Origin: Hyalella azteca
Taxonomy: Eukaryota; Arthropoda; Malacostraca; Amphipoda; Hyalellidae
Length of the DNA stretch: 64,000 nt
Assembly: GCF_000764305.2 (NCBI RefSeq)
Contig: NW_025947610.1
Span: 51,110 to 115,109 of the forward strand
Reading direction: 5' to 3'
Numbering within the stretch: position 1 is the first letter of the stretch; each line of letters starts with the position of its first letter. This document shows positions 23,080 through 36,419 of this stretch, piece after piece. The notes under the pieces were generated by a model that was not told the origin of the DNA, made no database searches, and saw nothing but the letters and a program-made list of their open reading frames with translations. A program made the translations under genes and the position numbers.

Positions 23080-23345
23080 AGGTACGAGTATGAATAAGGT
23101 ACGAGTATGAATAAGGTACGAGTATGAATGAGGTACGAGTGTGAATAAGGTAAGAGTATGAATAAGGCACGAGTATGAATAAGGTATGAGTATGAATAAG
23201 GTACGAGTATGAATAAGGTAAGAGTATGAATAAGGTATGAGTATGAATAAGGTACGAGTATTAATAAGGTACGAGTATTAATAAGGTACGAGTATTAATA
23301 AGGTACGAGTATTAATAAGGTACGAGTATGAACATAAGGTGTGAG
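23080..23345. repeat. 17-bp minisatellite (aaggtacgagtatgaat)n
   Basis: About 15 copies with point variants. It starts immediately after the single N at 23079. Confidence 0.95.
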
Positions 23346-24114
23346 TAACGCGTAAACATGGATCTGCAAGCACAATCCACATGAATCCATATTCATTACT
23401 CATATTGCTGTTAGTTTTGATGAATAACAAGTGTATGCGTCGACAAGTATATTAATTACAAGTATATAACAAGTATATTCAAGAGGTGTCATATGCACAT
23501 GTATTTTTCGCAAATGAATAATGAGATGAGTTTCAATAATGAATATTTAGGTATCGTGTGAATATGGAAACAGTATATATGAGCCCAGGTCTTTCTCAGA
23601 CTGCATAACTGCATAAAAAACTTATAAACCTTCTATATTACTTCCTATACCTATATTACTACTTCCTCCTATATAAGTCCTATATTACTTTCAAAAACCT
23701 CTTATATAAACATCTTATAAGCCTCTCTCTTATAAATATCCCCATGCCCTCCTATATATGCCTATTATTATATCCATATAATCCTCATATAACTCCCATA
23801 TAAAATAATTGACCTCGAAAAGTCATCCATAATTTGGCCTTCGATTTACCGACAAAGATTTTCATCCAGAAGAAGGCTTTTTCTTTAAAACACTGAAAGG
23901 AGATTTTTAATGGCCGTTCACAAATTGCCTAGAATTTTCGTCTCATTTGCTTTATTGCTGAAACGTAAATTTTTGCTATTTGTGGGTATGTATATTAAAT
24001 AATCTCGCTTTTAATTCAAAATTTGCTACCTTGAAAACGTTTTTATTTCTGAATTCGAGGCCACAGTATCTAACGTGGGACAGTTAACGGGTTACATAAG
24101 TTCACGGAATCGAT

Positions 24115-24242
24115 TTTATTTCATGTAAAATATATACCATCTACACATTCATGGCCGCCACTTCCTTCTAGATAAAATATATTTCATGTAAAATACAGTA
24201 TATGTTATCTATACAGTCATGGCCGCCACTTCCTTCTAGGGA
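24115..24242. repeat. About 65-bp direct duplication
   Basis: The segment from atttcatgtaaaata to catggccgccacttccttct occurs twice. Confidence 0.8.
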
Positions 24243-24506
24243 AAGTTTATGGCCAATGTCAAGTCAAGGCCAAAGTTACCCTCCATTGAAAAATAAATTC
24301 CATTTGAAAAAACTATTCCATTTCTGAGGCACAGAAACTTTGACATTTAAATTTTCATCAATAACAACTTAATAACAGATAGTAATATATTAGAGTTTTA
24401 ACGTAATTGACCAGTGAACGCTTAAAAAGATAGAAACAAACGACAGGTTCGCGTGCAAATGCGCAGCAGAGGCTGCAGGTTGGAGGGCGTTGCGGCCGTG
24501 GCGAGG

Positions 24507-24695
24507 AACAGGTTACCTGCAACCCCACCAACAGGTTACCTGCAACCCCACCAACAGGTTACCAGCAACCCCACCAACAGGTTACCTGCAACCCCACCAA
24601 CAGGTTACCAGCAACCCCACCAACAGGTTACCTGCAACCCCACCAACAGGTTACCTGCAACCCCACCAACAGGTTACCTGCAACCCCACCAACAG
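24507..24695. repeat. 23-bp minisatellite (caggttacctgcaacccc...)n
   Basis: Eight copies, each ending accaa, with cctgcaa and ccagcaa variants. Confidence 0.95.
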
Positions 24696-25019
24696 GTTTG
24701 TGTGATGTGTATTTGTGTGCGCGGTGTGTGTATCTCTGAATGTCTGTGTAGTTGAGAGGGTGTTTGTAGCTCTATGAATGTGTTTGTGTGAATTTGTTTG
24801 CTAGTGTGTGATTTTGTTTATGTGTACTTAAATATTTATGTATAGGCGTAGATGCTATTATACAGAAACAGAAAATTATAAGATATTATTCAGATATAGA
24901 TATTATACAGATAAATGTTTATGTATAGGCGTAGATGATATCATATAGATATAGATATTGTGTAGATATAGTTATTATGTACATATAGATATTATACAGA
25001 TATAGCTATATAAACGGCA

Positions 25020-25450
25020 GTAAATACAGCGCTGTGTGTGTGAGTGGGTTATGGTGAGTGGTAAAGGATGAGTGGGATGCGAGTGTGGAGGGTGAGTGGG
25101 GAGTTCTGATTGGGTGAGTGGGAGAGGGAGTGAGTGGGTGAGGGAGTGGGAGGGTGTGGGAGTGGGAGGGATGGAAGAGGGGGCTAGATGATGTGAGGGT
25201 CAAACTGTACACGCCAGACGAAGGGAGGGGGATGGGATGGATGAAGGGAGGAGTGGGGAACGGAAAGGTGGGGAGCACACATTCTGTCCCATTCAAGGTT
25301 CCGTGTTGTGTATATACTCGTTACGGAGGGAGTGGAGAGACGGGGATGGGAATGGGAAGGATAGAGGATAGGGAAGAGATGGAGGATGGAGGATATAAAA
25401 GGGATGGAAGCTATAATAGGCAGAAGAGTGATGAGAAGGATGGGGGAGCG
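25020..25450. repeat. G+A-rich strand-biased tract
   Basis: Irregular gtgagtggg, gggatgg and ggagg units over about 400 bp. The complementary strand is correspondingly C/T-rich. Confidence 0.7.
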
Positions 25451-25639
25451 AGATGTGTGTAAGAGAACAGCAAGTAGGTGATGTGTAGGAGCGATATGAT
25501 AGTGCTGTGTAATTTTTGTATAAATGTTATTACAACTGAGGATTTGAATATAGCTGTGTTGTGCATCAGTATTTCAATAAATGCTGAGTCCTGAGCGAAT
25601 TTTAGCGTACTGTTCAATCTTTGCAACTTTTCTGTTAAC

Positions 25640-25812
25640 ATCCAAAGAAAATCTGTTGAGTAACAGCAGCAGTAGTAACAGAAGAGACAGCAACAGCAGA
25701 AAAGGTAACAACAACAGCAGTAATTGTAATTGAAACGGAAATAACTGCAGCAAAAGGAAGTGCAGCATTATTAACAGCAACAGAAGCAATTGCAGCAGCA
25801 ACAGCAACAAAC

Positions 25813-25876
<64 letters not shown>
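25640..25876. repeat. CAG/AAC repeat tract with (AGC)18 core
   Basis: Scattered CAG and AAC triplets lead into about 18 uninterrupted AGC units at roughly 25815-25868. Frames give polyGln, polySer or polyAla only. Confidence 0.9.
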
Positions 25877-25877
<1 letters not shown>

Positions 25878-25948
25878 TAAGCGACTGCGCAGCGCTGTTA
25901 GCTGGTGACATCACCGCCCAGACCTGCGACTGCTGCTCCCTTCTCAAT

Positions 25949-26112
25949 GCTGCTGCAGCTGTAACTGCTTCTGCAGCTATAACTGCTGCTGCAGTTGTAA
26001 CTGCTGCTGCAGCTGTAACTGCTGCTGCAGCTGTAACTGCTGCTGCAGCTGTAACTGCTGCTGCAGCTGTAACTGCTGCTGCAGCTGTAACTGCTGCTGC
26101 AGCTGTAACTGC
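25949..26112. repeat. 18-bp minisatellite (tgctgctgcagctgtaac)n
   Basis: About nine copies, the later ones identical. The unit contains overlapping CTGCAG and CAGCTG palindromes. It ends at a single N (26113). Confidence 0.95.
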
Positions 26113-26113
26113 N

Positions 26114-26282
26114 GCCACTTGTAACAGCTCAGCGGCCACTTGTAACAGCTCAGCGGCCACTTGTAACAGCTCAGCGGCCACTTGTAACAGCTCAGCGGCC
26201 ACTTGTAACAGCGCAGCAGCCACTTGTAACAGCTCAGCGGCCACTTGTAACAGCTCAGCGGCCACTTGTAACAGCTCAGCGG
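26114..26282. repeat. 21-bp minisatellite (gccacttgtaacagctcagcg)n
   Basis: Eight copies, one with a gcgcagca variant. It starts directly after the single N. Confidence 0.95.
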
Positions 26283-26889
26283 ATCGCTATGTACGACACA
26301 GGAAGGCTGCGGTTTTTGCGGTGCGCGGCCTAAGCGTTCATGGCAGTTCGGCGTCTTGAAGTTACAAACTTTTTCACAAAGTACTAACGAACTGTAACTA
26401 ACTGTCACTAAATTATTACAACTAACTGTTTTAAAGTTCAACTAAGTTAACTTGGCATATTGTAACGCCGGTATTGATATAGTGTGTCATGTGCATACAC
26501 ATTGCGATTGATAATACAGTTATGACACTCAACAAATGCTGTGTCACGCAACGGGGTACCATTATAATTTGCCACGTTATTTATAAGCAGTACAATTTTC
26601 GTTTGAATTTATAACTTGTATGAAAAATAACTCAAAACGTAGCGATGTGTGGAGCCATGTGTACGCGCCTGTACACACACGAAGTTTGTGTGGCAGGCAT
26701 AAAGTTCGCTAGTTTGTTTTTGAATAGTGCGACGGAAGACTGCATGGAAGACTTCACTATCATTATATACAACTTACGATAACCGTATTACTAACGGCCG
26801 TCGTAGAATCTCACATCTTTGAACAAATTTGTGGCCAACTTAATTAGAACTAAATGGTAGGAGTTACCATCATTGTATTCGAGTAACAT

Positions 26890-27105
26890 ACGACCATCGT
26901 AAAATTTACGATTACCGTAGAATTTCAGACCACTGTAGAACTTTCAATAACCGTAGAAATTCAGACCATCGTAAAACTTACGACCACTGTAGAATTTCAG
27001 ACCATCGTAGAACTTACGGCCAACCTAGAATTTCTGACTATCGTAGATCGTACTACCATTGTTTAACTTACGATTTCCGAACTTGCGACCATCGTACGAC
27101 TACCA
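26890..27105. repeat. Degenerate 18-bp array (gaccatcgtagaacttac)n
   Basis: About ten diverged units with alternating 'aacttac' and 'aatttca' forms. Confidence 0.75.
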
Positions 27106-27716
27106 ACAAATGAGGCTACTTCCAAGTCTCCAGCGTCTTTGCGAAGACTTGAAGAACTGACATAATTAATTAAGCAGCATGGCCAAATACGTCAATGGTT
27201 CACTTGTGAAATTTACTAACTTTATAACAAGAGGCGAGAAACGGACTAGATAAATGATCACGATTGATAAACGGACGGATATACGATCACGATTAATAAT
27301 AGATCAGGAAACTATCGTCATATGAGCTTGGATAAATGACTATTTGTCTAATCCATATTTATAATGCATCCTTTATAATCATGGTCATTGTACCGCTGAT
27401 CTGTGCGTTTCTACCTATAAAAAATGAAGGTTTTAAATAAAAGTGTCCATTATTACGTATATTATTGCTAACATATTATTATATTTTATAAACGTCGTTA
27501 TTTGTTTTTGATATCTCATAGAGCTTTTATACAGCTTTTGTAATATCTCAGAAAGACTGTTTTATTTTATATATATTATTATATGTTAGACATATTTTCA
27601 TACACTCAACGCACGTCATTATATGTGTTATACATGACTTCTCCAAGAAACCATTAAAGATGTGCGCAAGCTTCAAGAATGCGCTGGTGTTGCAACAGCG
27701 GAGATGAGCTCAGAAG

Positions 27717-27823
27717 TATGATGGTATGATGCTCGTCATGTTGGTATGATGCTCGTCATGATGGTATGATGCTCGTCATGATGGTATGATGCTCGTCATG
27801 ATGGTATGATGCTCGTCATGATG
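27717..27823. repeat. 20-bp minisatellite (atggtatgatgctcgtcatg)n
   Basis: Five copies. Confidence 0.95.
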
Positions 27824-28204
27824 GTGGATGACGTCACGATTTTTGTCTTGAGTTTTGACAAAGGATAAATGGCGTCAGGTCTTCTTTTGAAAAAAAAAAC
27901 AACATATCGCAAATCCAGTGCAAATCGAATAACGATTCAGAGAAATCCTGAGGAAATCAAGCTTCATTCGTATAGTTTTGCTGCATATATACATGTTTTT
28001 ATTAACAAGCATCTCGTGCACAATTAAATTCATTGCGTGGAAATCCGATTAAAACTAGCTTTCAGTACTGAAAATATAATTTAATTATATTTTTCATTGA
28101 TTGTAGTTAGGAAGAACAGCACGCGGAGAGAGCATCTGTAGTGACATCACCAGCACCGGCGTGAGGTCATGTGGTGATGTCACCAACGCGTTACTGTCAT
28201 ACAC

Positions 28205-28485
28205 TTTCTCGGTCAATTAATACGAAAACGTTACCGCGTTACATATCGGTAGTCTTTAATGCGGACACGTTACCGCGTTACATATCGGTAGTCTTTAATG
28301 TGAACACGTTACCGCGTTACATATCGGTAGTCTTTAATGCGGACACGTTACCGCGTTACATATCGGTAGTCTTTAATGTGAACACGTTACCGCGTTACAT
28401 ATCGATAGTCTTTAATGTGAACACGTTACCGCGTTACACGTCGATCGTCTTTAATACGAATATTTTGCAGCGTTACACATTGTTG
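28205..28485. repeat. 39-bp minisatellite
   Basis: Seven copies of a unit containing cacgttaccgcgttacatat and gtctttaatg. Neighbouring copies alternate gcgga and gtgaa. Period 39 is a multiple of three, so one frame stays open, but only with repeat peptide. Confidence 0.95.
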
Positions 28486-28924
28486 GTCTTTGATGAATGT
28501 TACATGAATGAATGTGACCATGAGACAACCCGTGGAATAATGTGAAAAAACAGATGCTTGACACGTGGAATGAACATCAAGATCAATAATTATCAAATCT
28601 CATACTCATTTGACAATGAATTTTTCATTGACTCATACGCATTTGACAATGAATTTTTCATTGACTCAAACTCGTTTGACAAAAAATTTCAACCAATCCT
28701 ATAGATATTTTGAAAATGATTGTGAAAGTTTTACTATTCATTAAAAATAATTGAAGTTCAGTTGAAAATTTTTTACTTCTGCTCTGAGTCACCGTAGCTT
28801 TAAGAGAAATTTTATGCTTCGAAAATTTATTTTCAAATCACAAGGTTCTCTTTTGGCAAAAACTGGACACTTCTGAGCAGGTCTGCACAATCGTGCACCA
28901 CCTGCAGATCTGGCGCGATACCTG

Positions 28925-29312
28925 CAGACGATCGCTGCTTTCAGACGGCAATCGCTGCTTGCAGGCGGCAATCGCTGCTCGCAGGCGGCCATCGCTGCTT
29001 GCAGGCGGCAATCGCTGCTCGCAGGCGGCCATCGCTGCTTGCAGGCGGCAATCGCTGCTTGCAGGCGGCAATCGTTGCTTGCAGACGGCAATCGCTGCTT
29101 GCAGGCGGCAATCGCTGCTCGCAGGCGGCCATCGCTGCTTGCAGGCGGCAATCGCTGCTCGCAGGCGGCCATCGCTGCTTGCAGGCGGCAATCGCTGCTT
29201 GCAGGCGGCAATCGTTGCTTGCAGACGGCAATCGCTGCTTGCAGGCGGCAATCGTTGCTTGCAGACGGCAATCGTTGCTTGCAGGCGGCAATCGCTGCTT
29301 GCAGGCTGCAAT
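28925..29312. repeat. 20-bp minisatellite (gcttgcaggcggcaatcgct)n
   Basis: About 19 copies with a few recurring variants (ctcgcagg, cggccatc, cagacgg, cgttgct). All six frames stay open through it because the unit lacks stop codons. Confidence 0.95.
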
Positions 29313-29569
29313 CTGCAGAGAAACGCCCGATGTTTTATTGCTGCAAGTCATGACTGCGGCACAAGGCTGACTAGCCAGCGAGAACAATGCTGGTTCTTAC
29401 GCTGGAAATAGGAAAAATTGCCTTGCTCTACGAAAATTTTGTTCATGTCGACAAAATGAGTTGGGGTTATGCTGAACAGTGGGAAAAATAAATGTTTATA
29501 ATATTTAGTCGTGTGGTCTTACTATGTTTTTTTTTCACTATGGGCCCGGCGTTCATTTTTACCCGGCGT

Positions 29570-29692
29570 TTTGTTGTGTCATGCGTTGTGTTGTGCCCTG
29601 CGTTCTGTTGTGCCCTGCGTTCTGTTGTGCCCTGCGTTCTGTTGTGATGTTCTGTTGTGCCCTGCGTTGTGTTGTGCCCTGTGGTGCAGTCT
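29570..29692. repeat. 17-bp minisatellite (ttctgttgtgccctgcg)n
   Basis: About seven units with one shortened copy. Confidence 0.9.
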
Positions 29693-30154
29693 GCTGGTGC
29701 GGTCAAAACGACAGACTTAAAATCTGCATGTGCGTCATGTGGATATATGTATCCTTATGACCTTATGATGAGTTTAGGACTTCTGATGTCTTGAACAGGA
29801 AAACTGACACTTGCGGGAGAGACTGCGTTGATCGAACAAGACACCGCTCCGCCCCTGTATCACGCCACTGTCGTCTCTGATTTCTATACCAATGTGGTTT
29901 CATACTTTTATACCGCTATAGTATTTTACTTTTATACCAATGTAGACTCTTACTTTTTTTACCAGTGCACTCTAATAGTTTTTGTAGCTCACTTTTAATT
30001 TTGAGTTGTGATTCTGATTCATCCTGAGCGTCTTGCACTCATATGTGATAGTTTATTAACATCTTCTGACAATGCATATGTACGCCAGCCTTCAAAAAAT
30101 ACCCGAATATGTTGGTTTCCGGACATTTCAGTTCTTTTTTCCAAAATATCAGCA

Positions 30155-30184
30155 TTACAATGTATAGTCGTCTATACATTGTAA
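30155..30184. repeat. Perfect 13-bp palindrome with 4-bp loop
   Basis: ttacaatgtatag, tcgt, ctatacattgtaa. It lies directly beside the PLE-like terminal sequence that starts at about 30187. Confidence 0.8.
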
Positions 30185-30186
30185 GA

Positions 30187-30545
30187 ATTTAAAAGCAAAG
30201 AAAAGTCCACAAAAATTCATATCTTTATAGAAAACGTTTCGGAGACCAGCTCCATCGTCAGTTCGTAGAATCTAGAATCACAAATCAGAAGTCACAAATT
30301 AATACATTGAAAGCACAGAACAAAATTAAAAACCTAATAACTTGAATCGGAACGAACAAAAACTAAAGAAACTGGTACTTAGGCCGGTGAAAGTCGGTTT
30401 TCGGTACACAGAAGTCAGAAAACGGCCATTAGATTTGGTAATATTGCAATCGAGGAAGGACAAACTATTGTTAGATTCAAGCTCCATAGTAAATTTAATA
30501 GAATTCTTTGCTTTTAAATTCTTAGTTAATTTGCGATTTAAGCAA
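30187..30545 (-). mobile_element. PLE-like terminal sequence with hammerhead-like core, copy 1
   Basis: On the minus strand CTGACGA (30261-30255) is followed by a GGAG...CTCC stem and GAAA (30240-30237), then ACG. The flanking 'aaattc...tttgc...ttaag' block occurs in both orientations at the two ends (30188-30212 and 30507-30545). The same module recurs at 33000, 36537 and 36714. No coding capacity is seen inside. Confidence 0.55.
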
Positions 30546-32999
30546 ACAAGTGATATATATTCGTCTAAATTAATAAATGTGGGAACGAATAGTGGTGGAG
30601 GGTGAGGGGGAGAAACTGAGAAAGAAAGGCGGTGGATATTAGGGTCTAATACAAGTCGATCGGGATGGACAAATTCTCTACTACTGCTGAACTCTAAATT
30701 GGTTATTAAAACTTTAAAATAACTTGAAATTCGACATGGGTTACTAAATAGTAACGAAATTGAGTAATTATTGTTAGTTGATTTTGACCAGTCTACAGCC
30801 TGAGCCTGTTACATCTAGAAGCTTGTTCATATTCCATCAGCTTGGGTCTAATGGTCTATCAGTCTGGTAATGAATCTAATAATGAATCTACATTTGCACA
30901 GCCATTCCACACTGGAAACATGAATGAGTGAGTCACATAAAATTACATAATTTAAGTGAAACAAACATATAATTAAGGGAAATCATCAATGCACTACAGA
31001 TATTCAGATTATATTCCCGAGTCAGAGTGGACCAGATTGTTGTGAAGTCGGAAATACGCAAGTATACCACGATGAAAGAAAAGAAAAAACACAAGTTATG
31101 GGAGACTGATGCAATCTGAAATTTCGGGGGAGAAATATCTCCATTATACAGTATATTATTCAGATTAGTTAACAATATAACGCTCATGATGAGTTTGGGG
31201 GATAATGAAATTCAGAATTATAGCCTTATAAGAAAAATGTCTGCGACGTTATTAGAATTTGTAAGAGAAATTACATCTCAACCTACATGGGTATTTATTA
31301 CAACAGGACTTGCTCTATTTGCCACATTGAAGTATAAGTTGGTTATTGTTGAGTCAAAAGAAACTTATATGGTGCATTAATTGATAACAAAATTGAATAA
31401 TGATTGATATTTACTACAAAGATGATGAAAGTGAAATCCGAATCAACTATCGACGAGAAAATATCTCAGTTGTCCGTATCGAACTTGCATTTTTGCAGTC
31501 ACTCCTCTTGAATAACATGAATTAAGTGTACCAGAGGGTCTCTGTTAAAAATCGAAAATTTGGGCTTCTCTGTTTCCTTGGCTCACTTTGTAACTGCTAA
31601 AGGGAGCGTCTAACGTAGCATACCACATGTCAGCGCGTACTCTAGTTTTTGCGTAAAGCAATTTCAAAAATATATTAAATGAATCTTTGTTAACAATATG
31701 TACAAGGATTACGTTAAATTAAATCTGTATATATAGAGTGAGAAATTCCTCATTTCTCACCGTCAATTTGTATATACGCTAGGGTTTATTTACGAGATCT
31801 ATTGTTAGCTTAGAATTGCTGTGGCCGCATCTCTACTAACTTCATCTCTATTCTATTGCCGCTTCTCTAGCTTCATCTGAAGAAAAAGTATTTAGTCGAA
31901 ATCAGGGGTTCTGCTGCGGACAGAACCCGTCGAAATCATCATCAGTGATCAATTGCATCAATTGATATTTGCCGACTGCGTCAGTTCAAAGTTATACCGC
32001 CGTTATTTATTACGGAAATGGAAAATATTTCGAGAGTTTTTCAATGATATTCCAGAATAACACAGATTATTCATAAAAACCTAGAATTACACCCCCTTCT
32101 AAAATCAAAACAGTGAATGTAATTGTATAAAAAAATGAAAAAATGAGAAGTGTCTACTATCAGTTTGTAAATATGATGACCGAGAACTAGACTTGTGACA
32201 CCAGCTTTCCTTTCCTCTGATTTTTCATCTTCTGCGCAGTAGCTTATGCATCCATGATTCCATCACCATCACTGTCACAATTACATTACCACAAAATTAT
32301 TCAACATGTCACAAAATTATAATTTCAACAAAAAAAATTTCGAAATTATAATTTCAACATTTCACAATTATTACCACATGTCACAAACATTACCGCAAAA
32401 TTATTCAACCATTATCATAGGTAGTTACATCACTACCAACAGCGGCCACTACATCTCACCAAAACATTCCTGGTGTTACATTTCCATCTTCGTCAACAAA
32501 AAATAATTTTCGTTCTTAACAAGTCAAGCGAAAACTTGAAACCATAATCAACTGTCACTTAATAGCGAACCTGCTTTCCGCCCCTGTATTAACCACTCTC
32601 AAAGCATATGTGTGAGCATGTGCTACACGGATAGCCGTCATCTTTAAATTATCAATAAGATCAATGGCTTTCCAGCCTCAAAAATTTTAATAAGTATAAG
32701 GACAGAACTTAAAAGAAATTCTTACATCACTGACGCATGCGATGACACCGGTCTAGCAATACTGATGATGAAGATAAGTTGCATGACTAACTGATAGAGA
32801 TTAATGCTGATGTGGCTTCAACGATTTTACAGCTCAATAGTCAAAACACACGTCGATAGCATCAAAAATTGAGTATTGATCTTCAGCCTTCTTGAAAATT
32901 ACTTTTGTTCGATCCTTGAGGCGTGGAACAGAGAGATGGAAATGCGGGAGAGAGAGATTAATATGGTACATCGATTTGGTTCTAATGTACTTAAAGTTT

Positions 33000-33190
33000 A
33001 GGTGAATTTTTTTGGACGTGAATTTTAGGTTACTACTTGTTTGTACCTGTTTTCTAGGATTTGAACTGACGATGGCGCTGCCGCTGGGCTCCGAAACGTT
33101 TTCTCTTATAAGAAATGGTGAACTTTTTGCGATTTTCTTTGCTTTTAAATTCCTGGTAAATTTGCAATTTAAGCAACTAAGTGAGCTCAA
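33000..33190 (+). mobile_element. PLE-like terminal sequence with hammerhead-like core, copy 2
   Basis: CTGACGA (33066-33072), an imperfect GC-rich hairpin, then GAAA (33093-33096) and CGTTTTCT. It is followed by the conserved block ending aaattcctggtaaatttgca...aagcaactaagtg. Predicted proteins on either strand resemble nothing I know. Confidence 0.5.
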
Positions 33191-35149
33191 CACAGTAATT
33201 GGAATTATTATATTAAAATTTATGCACAGTTTGACTATAATTCCTTTTCTTAACATTTGTATACATAATACAAATTTTGAGCAGATATGCATTGAGGAGT
33301 CGAAATTTCTAAACACATTGAGTCACTTTTGCACTCTCGTCTCAGGTTCATCAACATTCTCACTTCTTAAAACAAAAAAGTTATTGATGTAAAAATCAGA
33401 AAAAATTCCGTCCGCAAATTACTGATATTATCTACTTATATTTTAAATTTGAATAAAATCCGTTCATTATTGAAGGATTTATGAGTGCCAGAGTTTCGAG
33501 CTCGCAGGCGATTTCGCTGAAGTGTCGATTCGGTCTTCGCCTGAAATTCTTCTCCAATCTCTACAAATGTTTTCAAATGGGAACAACAAATTCGCATGCA
33601 AGATGTCATTCTGTACACGAGACATAAATAAATCAGTTACAAAAAAGCTAATTTAAAAGCATCAAAAAATATTCAACGAATGAAAATCAATGCACATCAG
33701 TTTTTTTAATGACATTTCGACAGGGTGTTGTAACAAACGAAATATGTATGTTCTCCCTGATGAAGTAAAGAGAAAACACCAGCTATGAGAGACTAACGTA
33801 ATCTGAAACCATCAATGTAATCTGAAACCTCTATCAATGTTAATTAACATGTTAACAAAATAGTGCTAATATCTCGTGGGGAAAAAAAATTAGAATCGCA
33901 GCCCAAGAGAAAAAATTAGAGGTAATATTATACATTTTGATATAAATTACATGTAGAAGTAGATGCGTATTATCTAGAAATGCACTCACTTTCTTTGCAA
34001 TGATGAGGAAGATTGAAAAGTTGATTAGTGGAACGCCAAATGAGTTATGATGTTATGCTGCAAGGAGAGAATAATGACAACGAAAGTGAGTAATGATTGA
34101 TAGTTGCTTCAGACAGCACGGAAGTATAATCGAAATCAACTAACAATTTGGTAGAAAATCATCCAGTTAGCCGTAACAAATTTGCATTCTCGCGGTTAGT
34201 CACACACGAGCCTTGAATACGTTATTTAAAATAAAACAGATATGATTCAAGTAAAATAAATATATGATAACATAAAATCAAATGTGCGTTTTTTCATGAT
34301 ATTGCCAAATGATCTTCATTGTTCAATACAACCTAGAACGTGCATGTGTAGAGAGAAGAAGAGTTTCAATAGAACGAGTGTGAATGTCGGCAAACCTGGG
34401 ACAAGTGCTAAAGTGACTTGACGTAAATGAATTTAGGTTTCAATCCACTAATGTGTATGAAATTTATATAATTTTCATCAATTAAAATAATAATACAAAG
34501 TAATTCTGAAATTCGCATATAAAATACATTTTTGCTGCCTATTATACAATTATATGTTTTTGCTGTCTATAATTCTGCAAATGTAATGAGCAAAGCATAA
34601 ACAGCTGTCATAATTAAGCTTTTTTCCCTCGTATCTCTTCAGCTCAATGTCACAATCAACAATGTCAATGGATGATTCAATGATTCCCTTAATGTCACAA
34701 TCAACATTAGCACAAAATCATATTAACGTCATAATTGCAAGTTTAATCACTATCAACATTATTACTAGTTTTTCCATCATGATCCCTCAACAGCGGCACC
34801 TACGTTCGCCAATATGGTCCCGCTTTCCCTACAATCTAATTTCTTTCCACCTTCAACAGTTCCAGCGTGAATTGAAAACCAAAATGAGCATTCTCCGACA
34901 AATGCACACTAGCCCATACTAGCCCATCCGAAGCGATTATCTATAAACGTATGCTTTAAAGGCTGTAAAGCCTCAAAAATTTAGTTTTCTCATTCTTTTT
35001 CCAAAGACTAATTAGCGTAGTATGCAATGATTCTAGTCTAGAATTACTGATGATGAAAAACAATAGTGTAGCTAACTAAAAGAGATTCACGTCAATGTAG
35101 CAGCAACAGAAATAGTGTTTTAATCTTTAGTGTTCATGGAAATTTCTCA

Positions 35150-35180
<31 letters not shown>

Positions 35181-35474
35181 ATAGCGGTTTCAGCGTTTAT
35201 TAGGCCGTAGGCCTGTAGCCGATTCTTAACATCGCAGAACATTCACAGCATTTTGAGGTCTCGAACTCGCAACGCACTGCTACAATTCCGCTGTGCTTAA
35301 CCGCCCGGCCTCCTTGCCGATTCTGACCAGAAACTGGCGCACAGAGCTGGGATCGAACCCGTGCCTCTGTGCCTCTCCAGTGCGCCAATATTGGTACTCT
35401 GAACTTTAACCACTGGGCCACCCTGCCCAGTGGTTACCACCCTCACCCTCAGTGGTAACCACTGGGCCACCCTC
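35150..35474 (-). mobile_element. tRNA-derived SINE, copy 3 (longest)
   Basis: On the minus strand it shows a doubled head (two TGGCCCAGTGG A boxes, near 35468 and 35420), the B box GGTTCGATCCC near 35355, the body, a 3' end ...gctacaggcctacggcctaataaacgctgaaaccgc, and an (ATTT)n tail at 35150-35184. The tail and both pol III boxes make this the reference copy for the family here. Confidence 0.9.
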
Positions 35475-36419
35475 ATGTTTGATCTTGTGGGGTGGGACAG
35501 AGTGATCGTCAAAAATTATTCGAATTAGAGTATCACTAAGTTCGTTCATTAACATTTGTGTACATAATGCTAATATCGAGCACATCCACATTACACAACG
35601 CGGAATTAATTTTCCCAAACATTAAGTAACTCATGTCGCAAGTCTATCAACATTCCTATTTTCCCGCATGAAATTATTTTCCCATTTTTACAAAATCTTA
35701 TTGAAGCTTTTAACCTGCAAAAACATTCTATGAAATCCATCAAGCACCCAAAAGTTCACAGCCCGTGTAGTTGCTCCACCTAAACCGCAACGATTGACGT
35801 CGTAAAGAATACTTTTGTCTGCCCTCGATTAACAATTTTCTAGCCAAGTTATAATTTGAATAAATATATTCGTGAGACTCGATCGTTATCAGGCTAAAAA
35901 TTTAAAAAATAATTGTATTGCAATATTTAATGTTATGTGTGTGAAAATTCGGAAAATTAACGCAAAAGCAAGATTGCTACAATCAACTGCATGATAGTTA
36001 ATGGTGGCACTTTCTTTTTATTTCTAAAAAATGTGATAAATTAATGTATGTGCTTGTCGACCACTGAGCACCAGCATTATTATTACATTTTAAAGATTAG
36101 CTTAATGTTCCTGACTTCAAAAATAGGTTACTTTGTTTTGGTTCCTTTACCTGTATTTAAATTGCAATCGGTCAACATCTACCTGTACTTGGACCTTAAT
36201 TTCTTCTTAACCCTTCTTCACAAAAGTACGTGGTTTAATATATAGCTAGATTTCAAAGGTTCTCCATTCTGATGAAAAACATGAATATCACGATGTAATG
36301 CCAATATTAATGTATGAAGTTGTAATCGTGGTATAAAAGCTATGTACGTAACTATTTTCTGGAGTGGTTCTGCATGAGAAAAACTTCAAAGTCTCAATGT
36401 CGACTTTCCCGTTTCTTCT

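Noticed and set aside
22074..23170. 339-355-codon open frames on both strands
   Set aside because: Only repeat peptide from the 30-bp array; no start context, domain or conserved flank.
25771..26441. polyGln/polyAla frames in CAG tract
   Set aside because: Open on both strands because of CAG and CTG triplets; joined across a single N; no adjoining exon-like sequence.
28205..29312. CRISPR-like regular arrays
   Set aside because: Units are head to tail with no unique spacers, and this is a eukaryotic genome.
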